Source: Oligoflexales bacterium (GTDB lineage Bacteria; Bdellovibrionota_B; Oligoflexia; Oligoflexales; RGVZ01). From it: a stretch of 64,000 nt of DNA. The position numbers and the translations under genes were made by a program. This document shows positions 18,069 through 27,131 of the stretch, one piece after another; the first letter of the stretch is position 1, and every line of letters starts with the position of its first letter. Where the stretch lies: NCBI GenBank assembly GCA_947494335.1, contig CANLUT010000001.1:868001-932000 (forward strand), in the 5' to 3' direction. Under the pieces are notes generated by a model. That model was not told the DNA's origin, did no database searches, and was given only the letters and a program-made list of their open reading frames with translations.

Positions 18069-19439
18069 TTGCTTCGTGACGCACTAACTAACCGACTTAG
18101 AGAGAAAAATTTTCTAGGACATCCAGCGGGACTTTTTGTTTTGTTCTTTACTGAAATGTGGGAGCGTTTTTCGTTTTACGGGATGCGTGCACTTCTAGTT
18201 TTGTACATGACTCAATACTTACTAACGGATCCGACCAGGGCTGCAGAAGTTTTCGGTTACTCGGCACTGGAAGCGCAGATCACCGCCATTTTCGGAGTGC
18301 AGACCGTTCAGCAAATGAGCTCGCATATCTACGGTCTTTATACGGGTTTGGTTTATTTCACTCCGTTTTTTGGTGGATTACTTGCTGATCGCCTTTGGGG
18401 GCAATACAGGACTGTTTATTTAGGTGGACTACTAATGGCTATAGGCCACTTCTTGATGGCTAGTGAGCAGTGTTTTCTGCTCGCTTTAGCGTTTTTGATT
18501 TTTGGTAACGGTGCGTTCAAGCCAAATATCTCAACTCAAGTCGGAAACCTTTACCCAGAGGGTGATCCGCGTCGGGATTCGGCGTTTACGATCTTCTATA
18601 TGGGAATCAATCTTGGGGCGTTTTTATCACCGCTCGTATGCGGCACCCTGGGGCAGAAGTGGGGCTGGCATTGGGGATTCGGAGCAGCGGGCGTCGGGAT
18701 GCTATTAGGTCTTGTGATCTACTGGTTGGGATCAGGATTGCTGCCGCGGGACACGCGTCACAGCCTTGAGTCTGTCGATTCGGGTCCGTTAACTAGACAA
18801 GAATGGTCGGCTGTTGCCGCTTTGGCAGTACTTTGTGCGCTCAATATCATGTTCTGGGCTATCTATGAGCAACAGGGCAACACACTGCAGATTTGGGCGG
18901 ACACTAAGATAAACTGGAACATTGCTGGTTTCGACATGCCATCAACCTGGTTTCAATCATTTAACCCCGCGATGATTTTCATGTTGGCGCCTGTACTCAA
19001 CATATTCTGGGCATGGCAAAACAAATCTGGAAGAGAGCCATCAAGTGTGACGAAGATGGGTATCGGCTGCATTCTTTGCGGTAGTGCTTATATTCTGATG
19101 ATTCTTGCATCGATGATGATGCCTGGAGATGAGCGAGGCTCAGTTTTGTGGCTGCTAGCTACGGTGCTTGTCTTTACAATTGGAGAACTCTACTTATCAC
19201 CAATAGGTTTGTCTCTTGTTACCAAAGTTGCTCCAAAGTCAATCTTAAGTATGATGATGGGGATGTGGTTTTTATCTAGCTTCTTTGGAAACTATGCAAC
19301 AGGCTTGATCGGAACACTGTACGACAAGATGCCCAAAGAAAACTTTTTTGGGATCCTGACTGTGATGGGAGTGGCGACTGGAATTGTCTTCATGATCATA
19401 AGACGACCAATCCAGAGAGCGATTGGAAAGCATGTTTGA
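18069..19439 (+). CDS. POT/PTR2-family proton-dependent oligopeptide transporter
   Basis: The TTG start has gggggt upstream. The 456-aa protein begins with the POT signature MWERFSFYGMRALLVLYMT, including the ExxER-like WERF proton site region. It continues with GLYTGLVYFTPFFGGLLADR and FIFGNGAFKPNIS, the PTR2 family motifs, and has about 12-14 helices. It imports di- and tripeptides, driven by the proton gradient, in the inner membrane. This fits an organism that secretes several peptidases, as this window shows. The gene is single and ends at a strong terminator. Confidence 0.93.
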   Translation: MLRDALTNRLREKNFLGHPAGLFVLFFTEMWERFSFYGMRALLVLYMTQYLLTDPTRAAEVFGYSALEAQITAIFGVQTVQQMSSHIYGLYTGLVYFTPFFGGLLADRLWGQYRTVYLGGLLMAIGHFLMASEQCFLLALAFLIFGNGAFKPNISTQVGNLYPEGDPRRDSAFTIFYMGINLGAFLSPLVCGTLGQKWGWHWGFGAAGVGMLLGLVIYWLGSGLLPRDTRHSLESVDSGPLTRQEWSAVAALAVLCALNIMFWAIYEQQGNTLQIWADTKINWNIAGFDMPSTWFQSFNPAMIFMLAPVLNIFWAWQNKSGREPSSVTKMGIGCILCGSAYILMILASMMMPGDERGSVLWLLATVLVFTIGELYLSPIGLSLVTKVAPKSILSMMMGMWFLSSFFGNYATGLIGTLYDKMPKENFFGILTVMGVATGIVFMIIRRPIQRAIGKHV

Positions 19440-19486
19440 CGGGTCGCTTTTCACACGAAAATAAAACCCTGACTTCTTGTAAAATT

Positions 19487-19514
19487 AAACGCCCCTTAAC
19501 GGGGCGTTTTTTTA
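19487..19514. terminator. Bidirectional intrinsic terminator
   Basis: A 9-bp stem aaacgcccc/ggggcgttt with loop ttaac and T-runs on both strands sits between the convergent POT transporter and small lipoprotein genes. Confidence 0.92.
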
Positions 19515-19775
19515 TTTTGATTTTTTTGCAGGAGCTTTTTTGGCCGAGCTTTTCTTTTTGGCTTTGGCGGGCTTTTTGGGAACGTCGGAGTCTAACGTTG
19601 TTTCCTCTATGGGCCGATCTGTCATGATCTCAGGGTCTACTAACGGATTCTGATCCTGTGGTGCTACCGCTTCTGGAGGTGCAGCGCTTGCAGGGCGATC
19701 TGTTGTTTCAGTCTTTGTGACGCATGATGTCACGACAAGTAAGCTGAGCGCCATAACCGCTGATTTAATCACCAT
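19512..19775 (-). CDS. Small lipoprotein with Lys/Ala-rich C-terminal tail
   Basis: I chose the start at 19775 (MVIKSAVMALSL), preceded by gggagga five bases upstream. An in-frame codon ten residues earlier lacks this. A type II signal peptide ends in the lipobox VTSC. The middle is acidic and Pro-rich. The last 25 residues are almost purely Lys/Ala/Ser/Pro (PAKAKKKSSAKKAPAKKSK), resembling a histone-H1-like tail and able to bind polyanions such as LPS, peptidoglycan or nucleic acid. I infer an envelope location; function is unknown. Confidence 0.7.
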   Translation of the reverse strand: MVIKSAVMALSLLVVTSCVTKTETTDRPASAAPPEAVAPQDQNPLVDPEIMTDRPIEETTLDSDVPKKPAKAKKKSSAKKAPAKKSK

Positions 19776-19808
19776 AAGATCCTCCCGAATGATTGATCTA
19801 AGCATAGT

Positions 19809-21452
19809 TTAATCGATAATTTTTTTCAGTTCAGCTGCAAAATTCATCTTGGCCATTTCATCATCGGCGATTGTTCGTTGTTCTTCCAGAACGTCGATGA
19901 ATACTTGACGCGTGGTGAGGGGGTTGGCCAAGACAACCCGGAACACGGTCAGTGCTTGATCGTTATGGGACGCAATCTCAAACGTAGTACGGGATACAAA
20001 TGTTTGACCGCGGTCACGCTGCGTTTTTTGGATATTAACAGTTAACTCACTTAACAGATCATTGACCTTGGATTTTTCATCTGAAGGCATTGTTTTAAGC
20101 TGTTGTCGCAGCGATTGAGGCACATAGCGGTAAGTTAAAATATTCAGTTCTGGTTCGGTCGTGAGCTCGAAATCTGGAGTATTTTGAATCATGCGAGCAA
20201 ATTGCGCCGCCTTGCCAATACCCACGTCAATCAGAAGTTCGTAGCCTTTCCGGCCAAGAATCCTCAGTCCTGAGTGCACCAGCATGGCCATCCCTGGACG
20301 TGAGCCTTCTAGCGTATGTTTACCGATGTCTCGAGAACCGCGGCGAATAATGTACTGCGCATTCGTCTCAATGGCATCAAGTGCCGTTTCTGACCTAAAC
20401 AAGCAAAGACCTGCGCCCATAGGGACATAGAGCTGCTTGTGAGCGTCGATCGTTACACTATCGGCTCTTTCGATGCCTTTGAGTAAATGCCGGTGGCGAT
20501 CGGAGAACAGTGTTGGAGCGCCCCAGGCGCCGTCAACGTGGAAATGGATGTTGTGGCTTTCGCAGATGTTTGCCACTTCCTCGAGAGGGTCAACGTTACC
20601 GGTCTCGGTGGTTCCCGCTACGCCTACAACAGCAAGAATACCAACGTTGCGTGACTGGAGTTCTTTGATGCGTGCTTCAAGTTTTGTGGGAATGATCTTG
20701 TTGTGCTCATCAGTCTCGATAGCGATCAAATTGGCTCGACCAATGCCGAGTAAATCTGCGGCTTTCTTCAGGGAGTAGTGCCCACGACGTGAGACTAATA
20801 TAGCTAAGCCATTGAGGCCATGAGCGGTCAATCCTGCAGCTAATCCATGCTCGAAGACGCTTTTGAAATCCCCTTTTGGAGCTAGCAGTTTATTGCGCGC
20901 AACCCAGAGTGCTGTGATATTGGCAATCGTGCCACCAGAACAAAAGACTCCCAGAGCATGCCGGCGGTCATGTGTCCACTTGTCGTAGTAGGCCTCATCG
21001 CGGTGATATACCAGTTTGTGCAGCATGCCAACGACTTGGCTTTCAAGTGGAGTGAAGGCCTTCGATGTTTCAATTTTGACAGTGTTTTGATTGAGCGCAA
21101 TCATGATCTTGGCAAGTGGAAGCATGAAGTAAGGCATGCTTGAGGTCATGTGACCAATAAAACTTGGTGCCGCAGTGTGTACGGACTGGCTAACCACTTT
21201 ATCCATCAGAAACTTTGCTTGTTCGTGGACGAACATCGGCTCTTCAGGGATGTTAATGTTTTTGAAATCGCGTTCGATTTCGGCCGGCTCCATCTCGCCT
21301 GCCACGATATGATCCCGCAAAAATCCAAGTAGGTTTTGGCTAATCTCCCGCTCGATGCGCATGAGCGTAGAGTCTTCATTCTCCGGAATGGAGAAGACTT
21401 TGCGCATGCTATCGAGTGTGGCCTCTGCTTTTTTGGTTGGTCTATTGGGCAT
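19809..21452 (-). CDS. panP: PLP-dependent decarboxylase, PanP type (probable aspartate 1-decarboxylase)
   Basis: At 547 aa the length and sequence match the PanP family rather than the shorter glutamate decarboxylases. The PLP site is clear: GVFCSGGTIANITALW phosphate-binding region, the HVDGAWGAP aspartate region and the Schiff-base Lys in TIDAHKQLYVPMGAG. PanP enzymes convert aspartate to beta-alanine for pantothenate and CoA synthesis, replacing pyruvoyl PanD in some proteobacteria. No other pantothenate gene is adjacent, so specificity is by homology only and glutamate or an aromatic amino acid remains possible. A small lipoprotein gene follows 33 bp downstream. Confidence 0.82.
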   Translation of the reverse strand: MPNRPTKKAEATLDSMRKVFSIPENEDSTLMRIEREISQNLLGFLRDHIVAGEMEPAEIERDFKNINIPEEPMFVHEQAKFLMDKVVSQSVHTAAPSFIGHMTSSMPYFMLPLAKIMIALNQNTVKIETSKAFTPLESQVVGMLHKLVYHRDEAYYDKWTHDRRHALGVFCSGGTIANITALWVARNKLLAPKGDFKSVFEHGLAAGLTAHGLNGLAILVSRRGHYSLKKAADLLGIGRANLIAIETDEHNKIIPTKLEARIKELQSRNVGILAVVGVAGTTETGNVDPLEEVANICESHNIHFHVDGAWGAPTLFSDRHRHLLKGIERADSVTIDAHKQLYVPMGAGLCLFRSETALDAIETNAQYIIRRGSRDIGKHTLEGSRPGMAMLVHSGLRILGRKGYELLIDVGIGKAAQFARMIQNTPDFELTTEPELNILTYRYVPQSLRQQLKTMPSDEKSKVNDLLSELTVNIQKTQRDRGQTFVSRTTFEIASHNDQALTVFRVVLANPLTTRQVFIDVLEEQRTIADDEMAKMNFAAELKKIID

Positions 21453-21512
21453 GCACCAGGTGTCTCCATGGCTGCGAGCATCAAAACTCGCTCATGATTA
21501 TAGAGTCAGATT

Positions 21513-21938
21513 TTAATTCGGACGCCGTGGCCGAATGCTGCCACTTTCTAGGCTTGCGACAAGGTGTGCAAGGTGTTCGTTCTCCTGAGTGAACTGAAAG
21601 GCCACCTCAAGTCCCCAAGGCTTTTTTGTTTTACGAGTCATGCGCGCTTCGATCGCAGGAGCGCAGAAATCATCGCTGGCGGCATCAATTTGAATCATGA
21701 CTTCTGGCTGTGCGTCGAGCAATGTGTCCAGATCCATGGCCTTCTGACCGGTTTCAGGATTATGAACATCAAATGCTGCCAGTGCACCCGTGTTGGAGAT
21801 GTTGACGGACCTGAGGGTCCAAAGTAATTGCCAGGACTCGAAAGAAATGGTGACGCAAACGCGCATGTCAGCTTCGTAGCGCGGCGCGCGCCCTTCAGTC
21901 TGGGCTCCTGGATGAGAAAATGTCCAGTGATGGAACAT
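21513..21938 (-). CDS. PilZ-domain protein (putative c-di-GMP binder)
   Basis: The start at 21938 (MFHHWTF) is supported by aaaggt upstream. The 141-residue protein is a single domain with a PilZ-like arrangement: basic RAPRYEADMRV segment, then SVNISNTGALAAF, which fits the [DN]xSxxG motif, followed by a six-strand barrel. The N-terminal arginine cluster is RxxR rather than the ideal RxxxR, so c-di-GMP binding is plausible but not assured. It lies close after rlmN on the same strand (gap 48 bp). Confidence 0.6.
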   Translation of the reverse strand: MFHHWTFSHPGAQTEGRAPRYEADMRVCVTISFESWQLLWTLRSVNISNTGALAAFDVHNPETGQKAMDLDTLLDAQPEVMIQIDAASDDFCAPAIEARMTRKTKKPWGLEVAFQFTQENEHLAHLVASLESGSIRPRRPN

Positions 21939-21986
21939 GGTAAACCTTTGTGATGATTCACTAAGTTGTACCAAATAATAGGAAGT

Positions 21987-23126
21987 TTAGGCAAGAAGGT
22001 TCAAGTTTTTTGGCGCCACGACGTTTTTACGCTGAGGAGCCATGTGCAAACTTTCTTGGGTCTTGGCAGCCAGCTGCCCGCAGGCTCCGCTGACATCAAG
22101 GCCTTTACTGTAGCGCACTGGGGCTGCTATGGAGCGTTCCGCAAGGTAAACCTGGAAGGCGCGAATTTCATCATCCGACGGGCGATCATAAGGCATGCCG
22201 GGATGTGCATTAAAAGGAATCAGATTCACCTTGGCCTTAAATCCATGCAAAAACTTCATAAGATCTTTTGCTTCACGAAGGCCACAATTTTTTTCGCGGA
22301 TCAAAATATATTCAAATGTAATTTTGTCACCGGTCTCGCGTTGGTAGTCCAACAGAGCTGATTTTAGGTCAGCAAGAGGCCACCGGCGATTAATCGGCAT
22401 GATTTCCTGGCGCAAGTCGTCACGGGCTGCATGCAAAGATACTGCTAACGCGCAGCGTGCATCACGCGCGAGATCACGAATGCGGGGTACGATGCCAGAT
22501 GTTGAGACGGTGACGTGGCGCGCAGATAGGCCAAACCCATCTGGGGATACCAGAATGTTAACGGCTTTGACGACGTTGTCGTAGTTGTCGAGCGGTTCTC
22601 CCATGCCCATAAAGACAACGTGTGAGAGGCGGCGTCCTTCCTTACGAACGATCTGCGCGGCGATCATGTATTGCGAAAGGATTTCGTGAGTTGTCAGATG
22701 GCGGAAAAATCCTAGTTTACCGGTTTGGCAAAAACTACAAGCCATTTTGCAGCCAACCTGACTGGATACACAGAGGCTTACGCGTCCTTCGTAACGCAGA
22801 ATAACGGATTCGATGTATTGGCCATTGGGAGTCTTAAGTAAAAGTTTAGTGGACCCATCTTGTGAGTCCAGCGCGCTAACAATCTCTGGCAGAGACCAGT
22901 CAAAGTTATCCGCAATACGGCTGCGAATGTCCTTTGAAACGTTTGTCATTTGTTCGGGGTTTGACACCAGGTGTTTAAAGACCCAATCAGCAGTTTGCGT
23001 CGCACGAAACCCCGGCATTTTTTCTTGGGAAAAATAAGTGAGCCAATCCATGCGCGAAAGGTTGAGAGCACCAACCTTGCTCGTGGGTTTCTGCATCGAA
23101 GTTTCGGGTGAAACACCGGTACTCAT
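21987..23126 (-). CDS. rlmN: 23S rRNA (adenine-2503-C2)-methyltransferase RlmN
   Basis: This radical-SAM enzyme methylates A2503 of 23S rRNA and A37 of some tRNAs. The [4Fe-4S] motif CKMACSFCQTG is present, with VVFMGMGEPLDNYDNV, the STSGIVPRI strand, VSLHAARDDLRQEIMPINR, and the C-terminal resolving cysteine in SGACGQLA. Length is normal. Three starts are possible (TTG at 23153, ATG at 23126, ATG at 23096) and none has a strong ribosome site; I take 23126. It probably shares a transcript with the PilZ gene downstream. Confidence 0.93.
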   Translation of the reverse strand: MSTGVSPETSMQKPTSKVGALNLSRMDWLTYFSQEKMPGFRATQTADWVFKHLVSNPEQMTNVSKDIRSRIADNFDWSLPEIVSALDSQDGSTKLLLKTPNGQYIESVILRYEGRVSLCVSSQVGCKMACSFCQTGKLGFFRHLTTHEILSQYMIAAQIVRKEGRRLSHVVFMGMGEPLDNYDNVVKAVNILVSPDGFGLSARHVTVSTSGIVPRIRDLARDARCALAVSLHAARDDLRQEIMPINRRWPLADLKSALLDYQRETGDKITFEYILIREKNCGLREAKDLMKFLHGFKAKVNLIPFNAHPGMPYDRPSDDEIRAFQVYLAERSIAAPVRYSKGLDVSGACGQLAAKTQESLHMAPQRKNVVAPKNLNLLA

Positions 23127-23367
23127 GTTCTGTTTGTCGTCTCTTAGATCCAAGATTTTGCGGCCCCATTCATCGTTTGGAAGACTTAGTTACCTTAGAA
23201 TGGATAAAATTTCAATAGAATTATAGAATCCTCGTTTTGATTAAATGTTATAAAAACAGTGAGTTACATGGCCATCGCAGAATGGGCTACCTCAATGCGC
23301 GCCGGTGGGCTTTACGGACCAAAGGAGTGACCGAAAAGGGGAGGGTCTTGGAGGTGGGGGGACGTGG

Positions 23368-24639
23368 GTGGATTCTCAAGTTAAACATGACTCTAAAAAC
23401 CTAGAGCAGCAGTTTATCGACGACTACAATCAGTCGGCATCTAGCTTGCTGATGAGAGCCGGCATTACGGGGTTGGTCTGTTACAATTTGTTCATTATTT
23501 TCGATTACTTTAGCTACCCCGAAACTGTTTGGACGCATGCCGCCATTCGCCTAGGCTTTGTCACTCCAACCCTAATGATTATCTTGTTTGCTTTACGTCA
23601 GCAACGATTCAAACCGTACACGAGGAGTCTCATTTTACTCGGGGCTCTGATCTTTGCCCTGCCGGTAGTCTATTTTGAATGGAGCAACCGGCCGTCAATG
23701 ATAGGCGGCTCTTTATGGGGTGTTATCTTTGTCGCGATGTTTGGATTAACGACTCTCCGCATGCTTCAGCGTGAGGCCGTAATTTATACGGCGGTTTTGC
23801 TTGCGTCAGTGTCAGCTTGTTTAGTGATCGCTGATGCACCGCCTGCTGCATGGTTTAATCGACTGTTTCCCCTCTCCGTCATATGTTTTTTCGGCATTTT
23901 CGCGACTTACATCATGGAATCAGGCTGGCGAAAAATACATACGCAGAAAAAAATTATTGAGCGGCAAGAGCGCCAGGCAGCCGGTCTGCTTGAGGTGGTT
24001 TTCCCGGCTCCTGTCGCGCAGCGTTTAAAGTCTGAGCGCTCCACAATCGCGGAATATGCGGGAAGTGTATCCGTACTTTTTGCAGATATTGAAGGGTTTA
24101 CGGCGGCATCTCAGGTTTTAACTCCAGGGCAGTTGGTATCAGATCTAGACGCAATTTTTTCCAGAATCGATGCTCTTTGTATCGAACACGGGTGCGAAAA
24201 AATAAAAACAGTCGGTGACGCCTACATGGCAGTCTGCGGATTACCGTTGCCGGCGGAGGATCATGCAAAAAAGATACTAGGACTAGCGCTTGCGATGCAG
24301 CGTGCGGCGTCCGAGCTTACATTGGGAGGCAAGCCCATCAGATTTCGCATAGGAGTGCACTCCGGGCCAGTAGTGGCTGGTGTTATTGGTAAATCGCGCT
24401 TTTCCTACGATTTGTGGGGTGACACGGTTAATACGGCTAGCCGCATGGAGTCGACCGCGCCTGTTGGCGGGATTCAAATCAGTGATGAGACGGCAAAAGC
24501 CGTTGATGGGGCCTTTATAGTGGAACCACGCGGCGAGATTCAGGTTAAGGGCAAGGGACTTTTGCATACCTGGCTTGTGACCGGGACAAAAGCAGTTGAG
24601 CAAGATCAATCTCAAACATCAGATCGCATCTCAGCTTAA
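23368..24639 (+). CDS. Membrane-bound class III adenylate cyclase
   Basis: I chose a GTG at 23368 with ggaggtgg upstream; an in-frame GTG at 23305 is also open. About six membrane helices occupy residues 28-185, followed by a short coiled linker. The class III cyclase domain follows: metal aspartates D240 (LFADIEGF) and D284 (TVGDAYMAV), substrate-specifying K280 and D348 (YDLWGDTVN) that predict ATP, plus transition-state N355 and R359. It should make cAMP at the inner membrane as a homodimer, regulated through the membrane domain. It is monocistronic. Confidence 0.88.
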   Translation: MDSQVKHDSKNLEQQFIDDYNQSASSLLMRAGITGLVCYNLFIIFDYFSYPETVWTHAAIRLGFVTPTLMIILFALRQQRFKPYTRSLILLGALIFALPVVYFEWSNRPSMIGGSLWGVIFVAMFGLTTLRMLQREAVIYTAVLLASVSACLVIADAPPAAWFNRLFPLSVICFFGIFATYIMESGWRKIHTQKKIIERQERQAAGLLEVVFPAPVAQRLKSERSTIAEYAGSVSVLFADIEGFTAASQVLTPGQLVSDLDAIFSRIDALCIEHGCEKIKTVGDAYMAVCGLPLPAEDHAKKILGLALAMQRAASELTLGGKPIRFRIGVHSGPVVAGVIGKSRFSYDLWGDTVNTASRMESTAPVGGIQISDETAKAVDGAFIVEPRGEIQVKGKGLLHTWLVTGTKAVEQDQSQTSDRISA

Positions 24640-24815
24640 GCTACCAGCATTGCAATTCACAAATTTGACTCATTTAGGCAATAGATCCAGTGTTCTATAA
24701 TTCCCATTGGGTACCTGTCGCAAAGCTTTGAATTACGTGATGGGGCTACTTAGTTGGTCTGTGTAAACATTATGCAGTAAAATATGAGGAGCACACAGCA
24801 ACACGGGGAGTTTCT

Positions 24816-26213
24816 ATGAAGTCACAAGGACGGACTTTGGGAATTGGTCTTTTGTTCTTGATCTCAAATCAAGGATTGGTGTTGGCCGGAGATCTTGAAA
24901 AAGCTCCTCCAGGGTTTTCTCATCAGGGCGGGAAAGCTGTTTTTGCTGATTTTTCTCACGTTGGTTTAAGCTTACGGTTTGATGCTTTGAATGGAAAAGC
25001 ACAAGCAAGAGCCGTCATTGAGTTTGAAGTCGGTGAGGAAGGGATGCCTCTTTTTGATATGATCCCTGATGCGCAGACCGTGATTCTTGATGGCAACACA
25101 TTAGATCCAGCATCTGTTACATCTGTGAAAGATCCACATAAGCAGTCAACTCTGCGATTACTTGGCGTTAATGTGGAGCCCCAGCGTCGGCACACACTTG
25201 AAATGACGTACGACTTGTCCAGTCAGGTATCCTTCTCCCAAGGCACTGTGTCCGCCGGTTTTTTCATGAGCGACCTTTCGGATCGCGAATACTTTGAGCA
25301 ATTTGCACCCACCAACTATGAATACGACCAATATTCACAGTCAATCGGAGTAGAGATCACGGGAACGGATAAACGTCACGAGATTTTTGCCAACGGACAG
25401 GTGGAAGAGTTGGCATTTAATAAGTGGACCGTGAATTTTCCAGCGTACTACACGTCATCGTCGTTTTACTTTCATCTCGTGAAAGAGGGCCGATTTGTCG
25501 TTAGTCGCTCATCTTATGCAGGGCTGGAAGGGGAGATTCCGCTTACGGTCTACAGCATTTCCCAGTCAAACGTAGCTAATGGCATGCAGCGTCTAAAGCG
25601 CTACATGGCTGAGCTTGAAGGCACCTACGGTGCCTTTGCTCACCCGTCATTTACGGCCTACATCACCGATGGTGGCGGTGGTATGGAATATTGTGGAGCC
25701 ACCGTTACGTCGCTCAGCGCTCTTGGACATGAAACGACTCACAGCTGGTTTGCGCGCGGCGTGATGCCAGCGAACGGCAACGCAGGCTGGATTGACGAAG
25801 CCATCGCTAGCTGGCGAGACAACAATTACCCTCGCGGCAGTGGCCCTTCACGAACACTGCGTATGCTTGGCGGATTTTCTCCTTATAAGCGCTATACGAC
25901 GATGGACGCATACGGGTATGGTGCCGACCTGATCAGTGATTTTGATGGTTGGGTGGCTCGCAGCAACGATGCCGGCATGAAGGGTGTTCTAAGAGATTTG
26001 TTTGCACAATTTAAACGTCAAACAATCACCGTGCCGATGTTTCAAAGCCATATGGAGCGGGCATTAGGCCAGTCTTTGCAAGCGTTTTTTGATAAATACA
26101 TCTATGGGCGATCATCAAGTGCGCCTGTTAGCTCTGCATCGCCTGGATGGGATGTTAACTGGAGCCGTCATCCAAGGCCATTTACAAAAGAGGAACTGAA
26201 AAAAATCATTTAG
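24816..26213 (+). CDS. Secreted M1-like gluzincin metallopeptidase
   Basis: The 465-aa protein has a signal peptide (cleavage near LAG-DL) and a strong ribosome site (ggggag). The zinc site is HETTH (H305, E306, H309), with the third ligand E328 exactly 18 residues later in WIDEAIAS, the HEXXH-x18-E arrangement of M1 aminopeptidases. The upstream GGGMEYCG (287-294) sits where M1 enzymes have GAMEN. An N-terminal beta domain (residues 35-230) precedes the catalytic domain. It is shorter than classical M1 enzymes. An exported peptidase, substrate unknown. Confidence 0.82.
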   Translation: MKSQGRTLGIGLLFLISNQGLVLAGDLEKAPPGFSHQGGKAVFADFSHVGLSLRFDALNGKAQARAVIEFEVGEEGMPLFDMIPDAQTVILDGNTLDPASVTSVKDPHKQSTLRLLGVNVEPQRRHTLEMTYDLSSQVSFSQGTVSAGFFMSDLSDREYFEQFAPTNYEYDQYSQSIGVEITGTDKRHEIFANGQVEELAFNKWTVNFPAYYTSSSFYFHLVKEGRFVVSRSSYAGLEGEIPLTVYSISQSNVANGMQRLKRYMAELEGTYGAFAHPSFTAYITDGGGGMEYCGATVTSLSALGHETTHSWFARGVMPANGNAGWIDEAIASWRDNNYPRGSGPSRTLRMLGGFSPYKRYTTMDAYGYGADLISDFDGWVARSNDAGMKGVLRDLFAQFKRQTITVPMFQSHMERALGQSLQAFFDKYIYGRSSSAPVSSASPGWDVNWSRHPRPFTKEELKKII

Positions 26214-26265
26214 TTTTTAACGTTACAGAGGATTTTCAACCGCGTTGAGGTAAGGAGTTTTCACG

Positions 26266-27051
26266 ATGAACTTTAGATTAAATCTTGTGTTGTCGAGTGC
26301 GATGTTTTTAATGTTGTCGGCATGCAAGACCACTCAATTGCCAGAGTCTAGTCTTCAAGGCGATACCAAAAATCCGGAGGTCGGCGATGAAATTATTGGC
26401 TGCTTCAAAGTCATGAAGGTTGACTCCCCTTCGACACTGTCAATTGTCACGAAGCTCAAGGAGAATGCCTCCCAGCTTTGTATTCGTAAAAAGCCAATTG
26501 ATATTTCAATTCGGGATGCGTCGAAGCAGGATTTGCTGACATGGCAGTTTACAGAGATAGCTCAGCTTCGTTGCCCAGGTTGTTTCGCATTTAAAGGTGG
26601 ACAGGAGTACGCGGCTACGATTACCGGGACGGCTGTGCCACTGATCTTTAATATGTCGCTTGAATCACGAGGCCTCGGGGGACCCGTCCGTCTCTCTCTC
26701 CAGCAGATCCTTGAAAAATCAAACGCTCAAGCGGCATCTCCTGCTCCATTTCGTCATATCACCTGTGGTGACCATTGGAATAAGGTTCGTGGCGTGATGC
26801 CGACAGAGTCGAAGCCAGCTGTGATTGAGCTCTATGGAGATTCTCGGTCAAATGTTGAACGCATTCCGGCTAAAGTTTTGCGTAAAACCGATGAGCTGGT
26901 TTTCGAAGCCACCAACGGCACCGGCGTATATCTTCGGATTGTTAACTCATCTGGAGACTTGTACGGCGTATTCCGCAGCTCCAAGCTCAATGACGAATCC
27001 GATCTAGGCCTCTGCCATGCGGACATCAAAGCGGAAAATCCCCTCAACTAA
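26266..27051 (+). CDS. Lipoprotein of unknown function
   Basis: A type II signal peptide ends in the lipobox LSAC and is followed by a short Ser/Thr linker. The 240-residue mature part has seven further cysteines (for example LRCPGC, HITCGDHW, LGLCHAD) and an alternating strand pattern; I do not recognise the family. The ribosome site is taaggag. It follows the gluzincin gene by 52 bp, so the two may be co-transcribed, and it ends at the palindrome at 27058. Confidence 0.7.
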   Translation: MNFRLNLVLSSAMFLMLSACKTTQLPESSLQGDTKNPEVGDEIIGCFKVMKVDSPSTLSIVTKLKENASQLCIRKKPIDISIRDASKQDLLTWQFTEIAQLRCPGCFAFKGGQEYAATITGTAVPLIFNMSLESRGLGGPVRLSLQQILEKSNAQAASPAPFRHITCGDHWNKVRGVMPTESKPAVIELYGDSRSNVERIPAKVLRKTDELVFEATNGTGVYLRIVNSSGDLYGVFRSSKLNDESDLGLCHADIKAENPLN

Positions 27052-27057
27052 CAGTTT

Positions 27058-27122
27058 GGGGACACACGACCAAACCCAAATTGATTAATTCACGATCAAT
27101 TTGGGTTTGGTCGTGTGTCCCC
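27058..27122. repeat. REP-like perfect inverted repeat (28-bp arms, 9-nt loop)
   Basis: Arms 27058-27085 and 27095-27122 are perfect reverse complements, starting ggggacacacgaccaaaccc, with the loop taattcacg. It lies between two convergent genes and is followed by attttg, so it could also stop transcription from either side. The ggggacaca end resembles palindromes mobilised by REP-associated (RAYT, Y1-type) transposases and is shared with the words at 8162 and 9922. Confidence 0.85.
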
Positions 27123-27131
27123 ATTTTGTTC

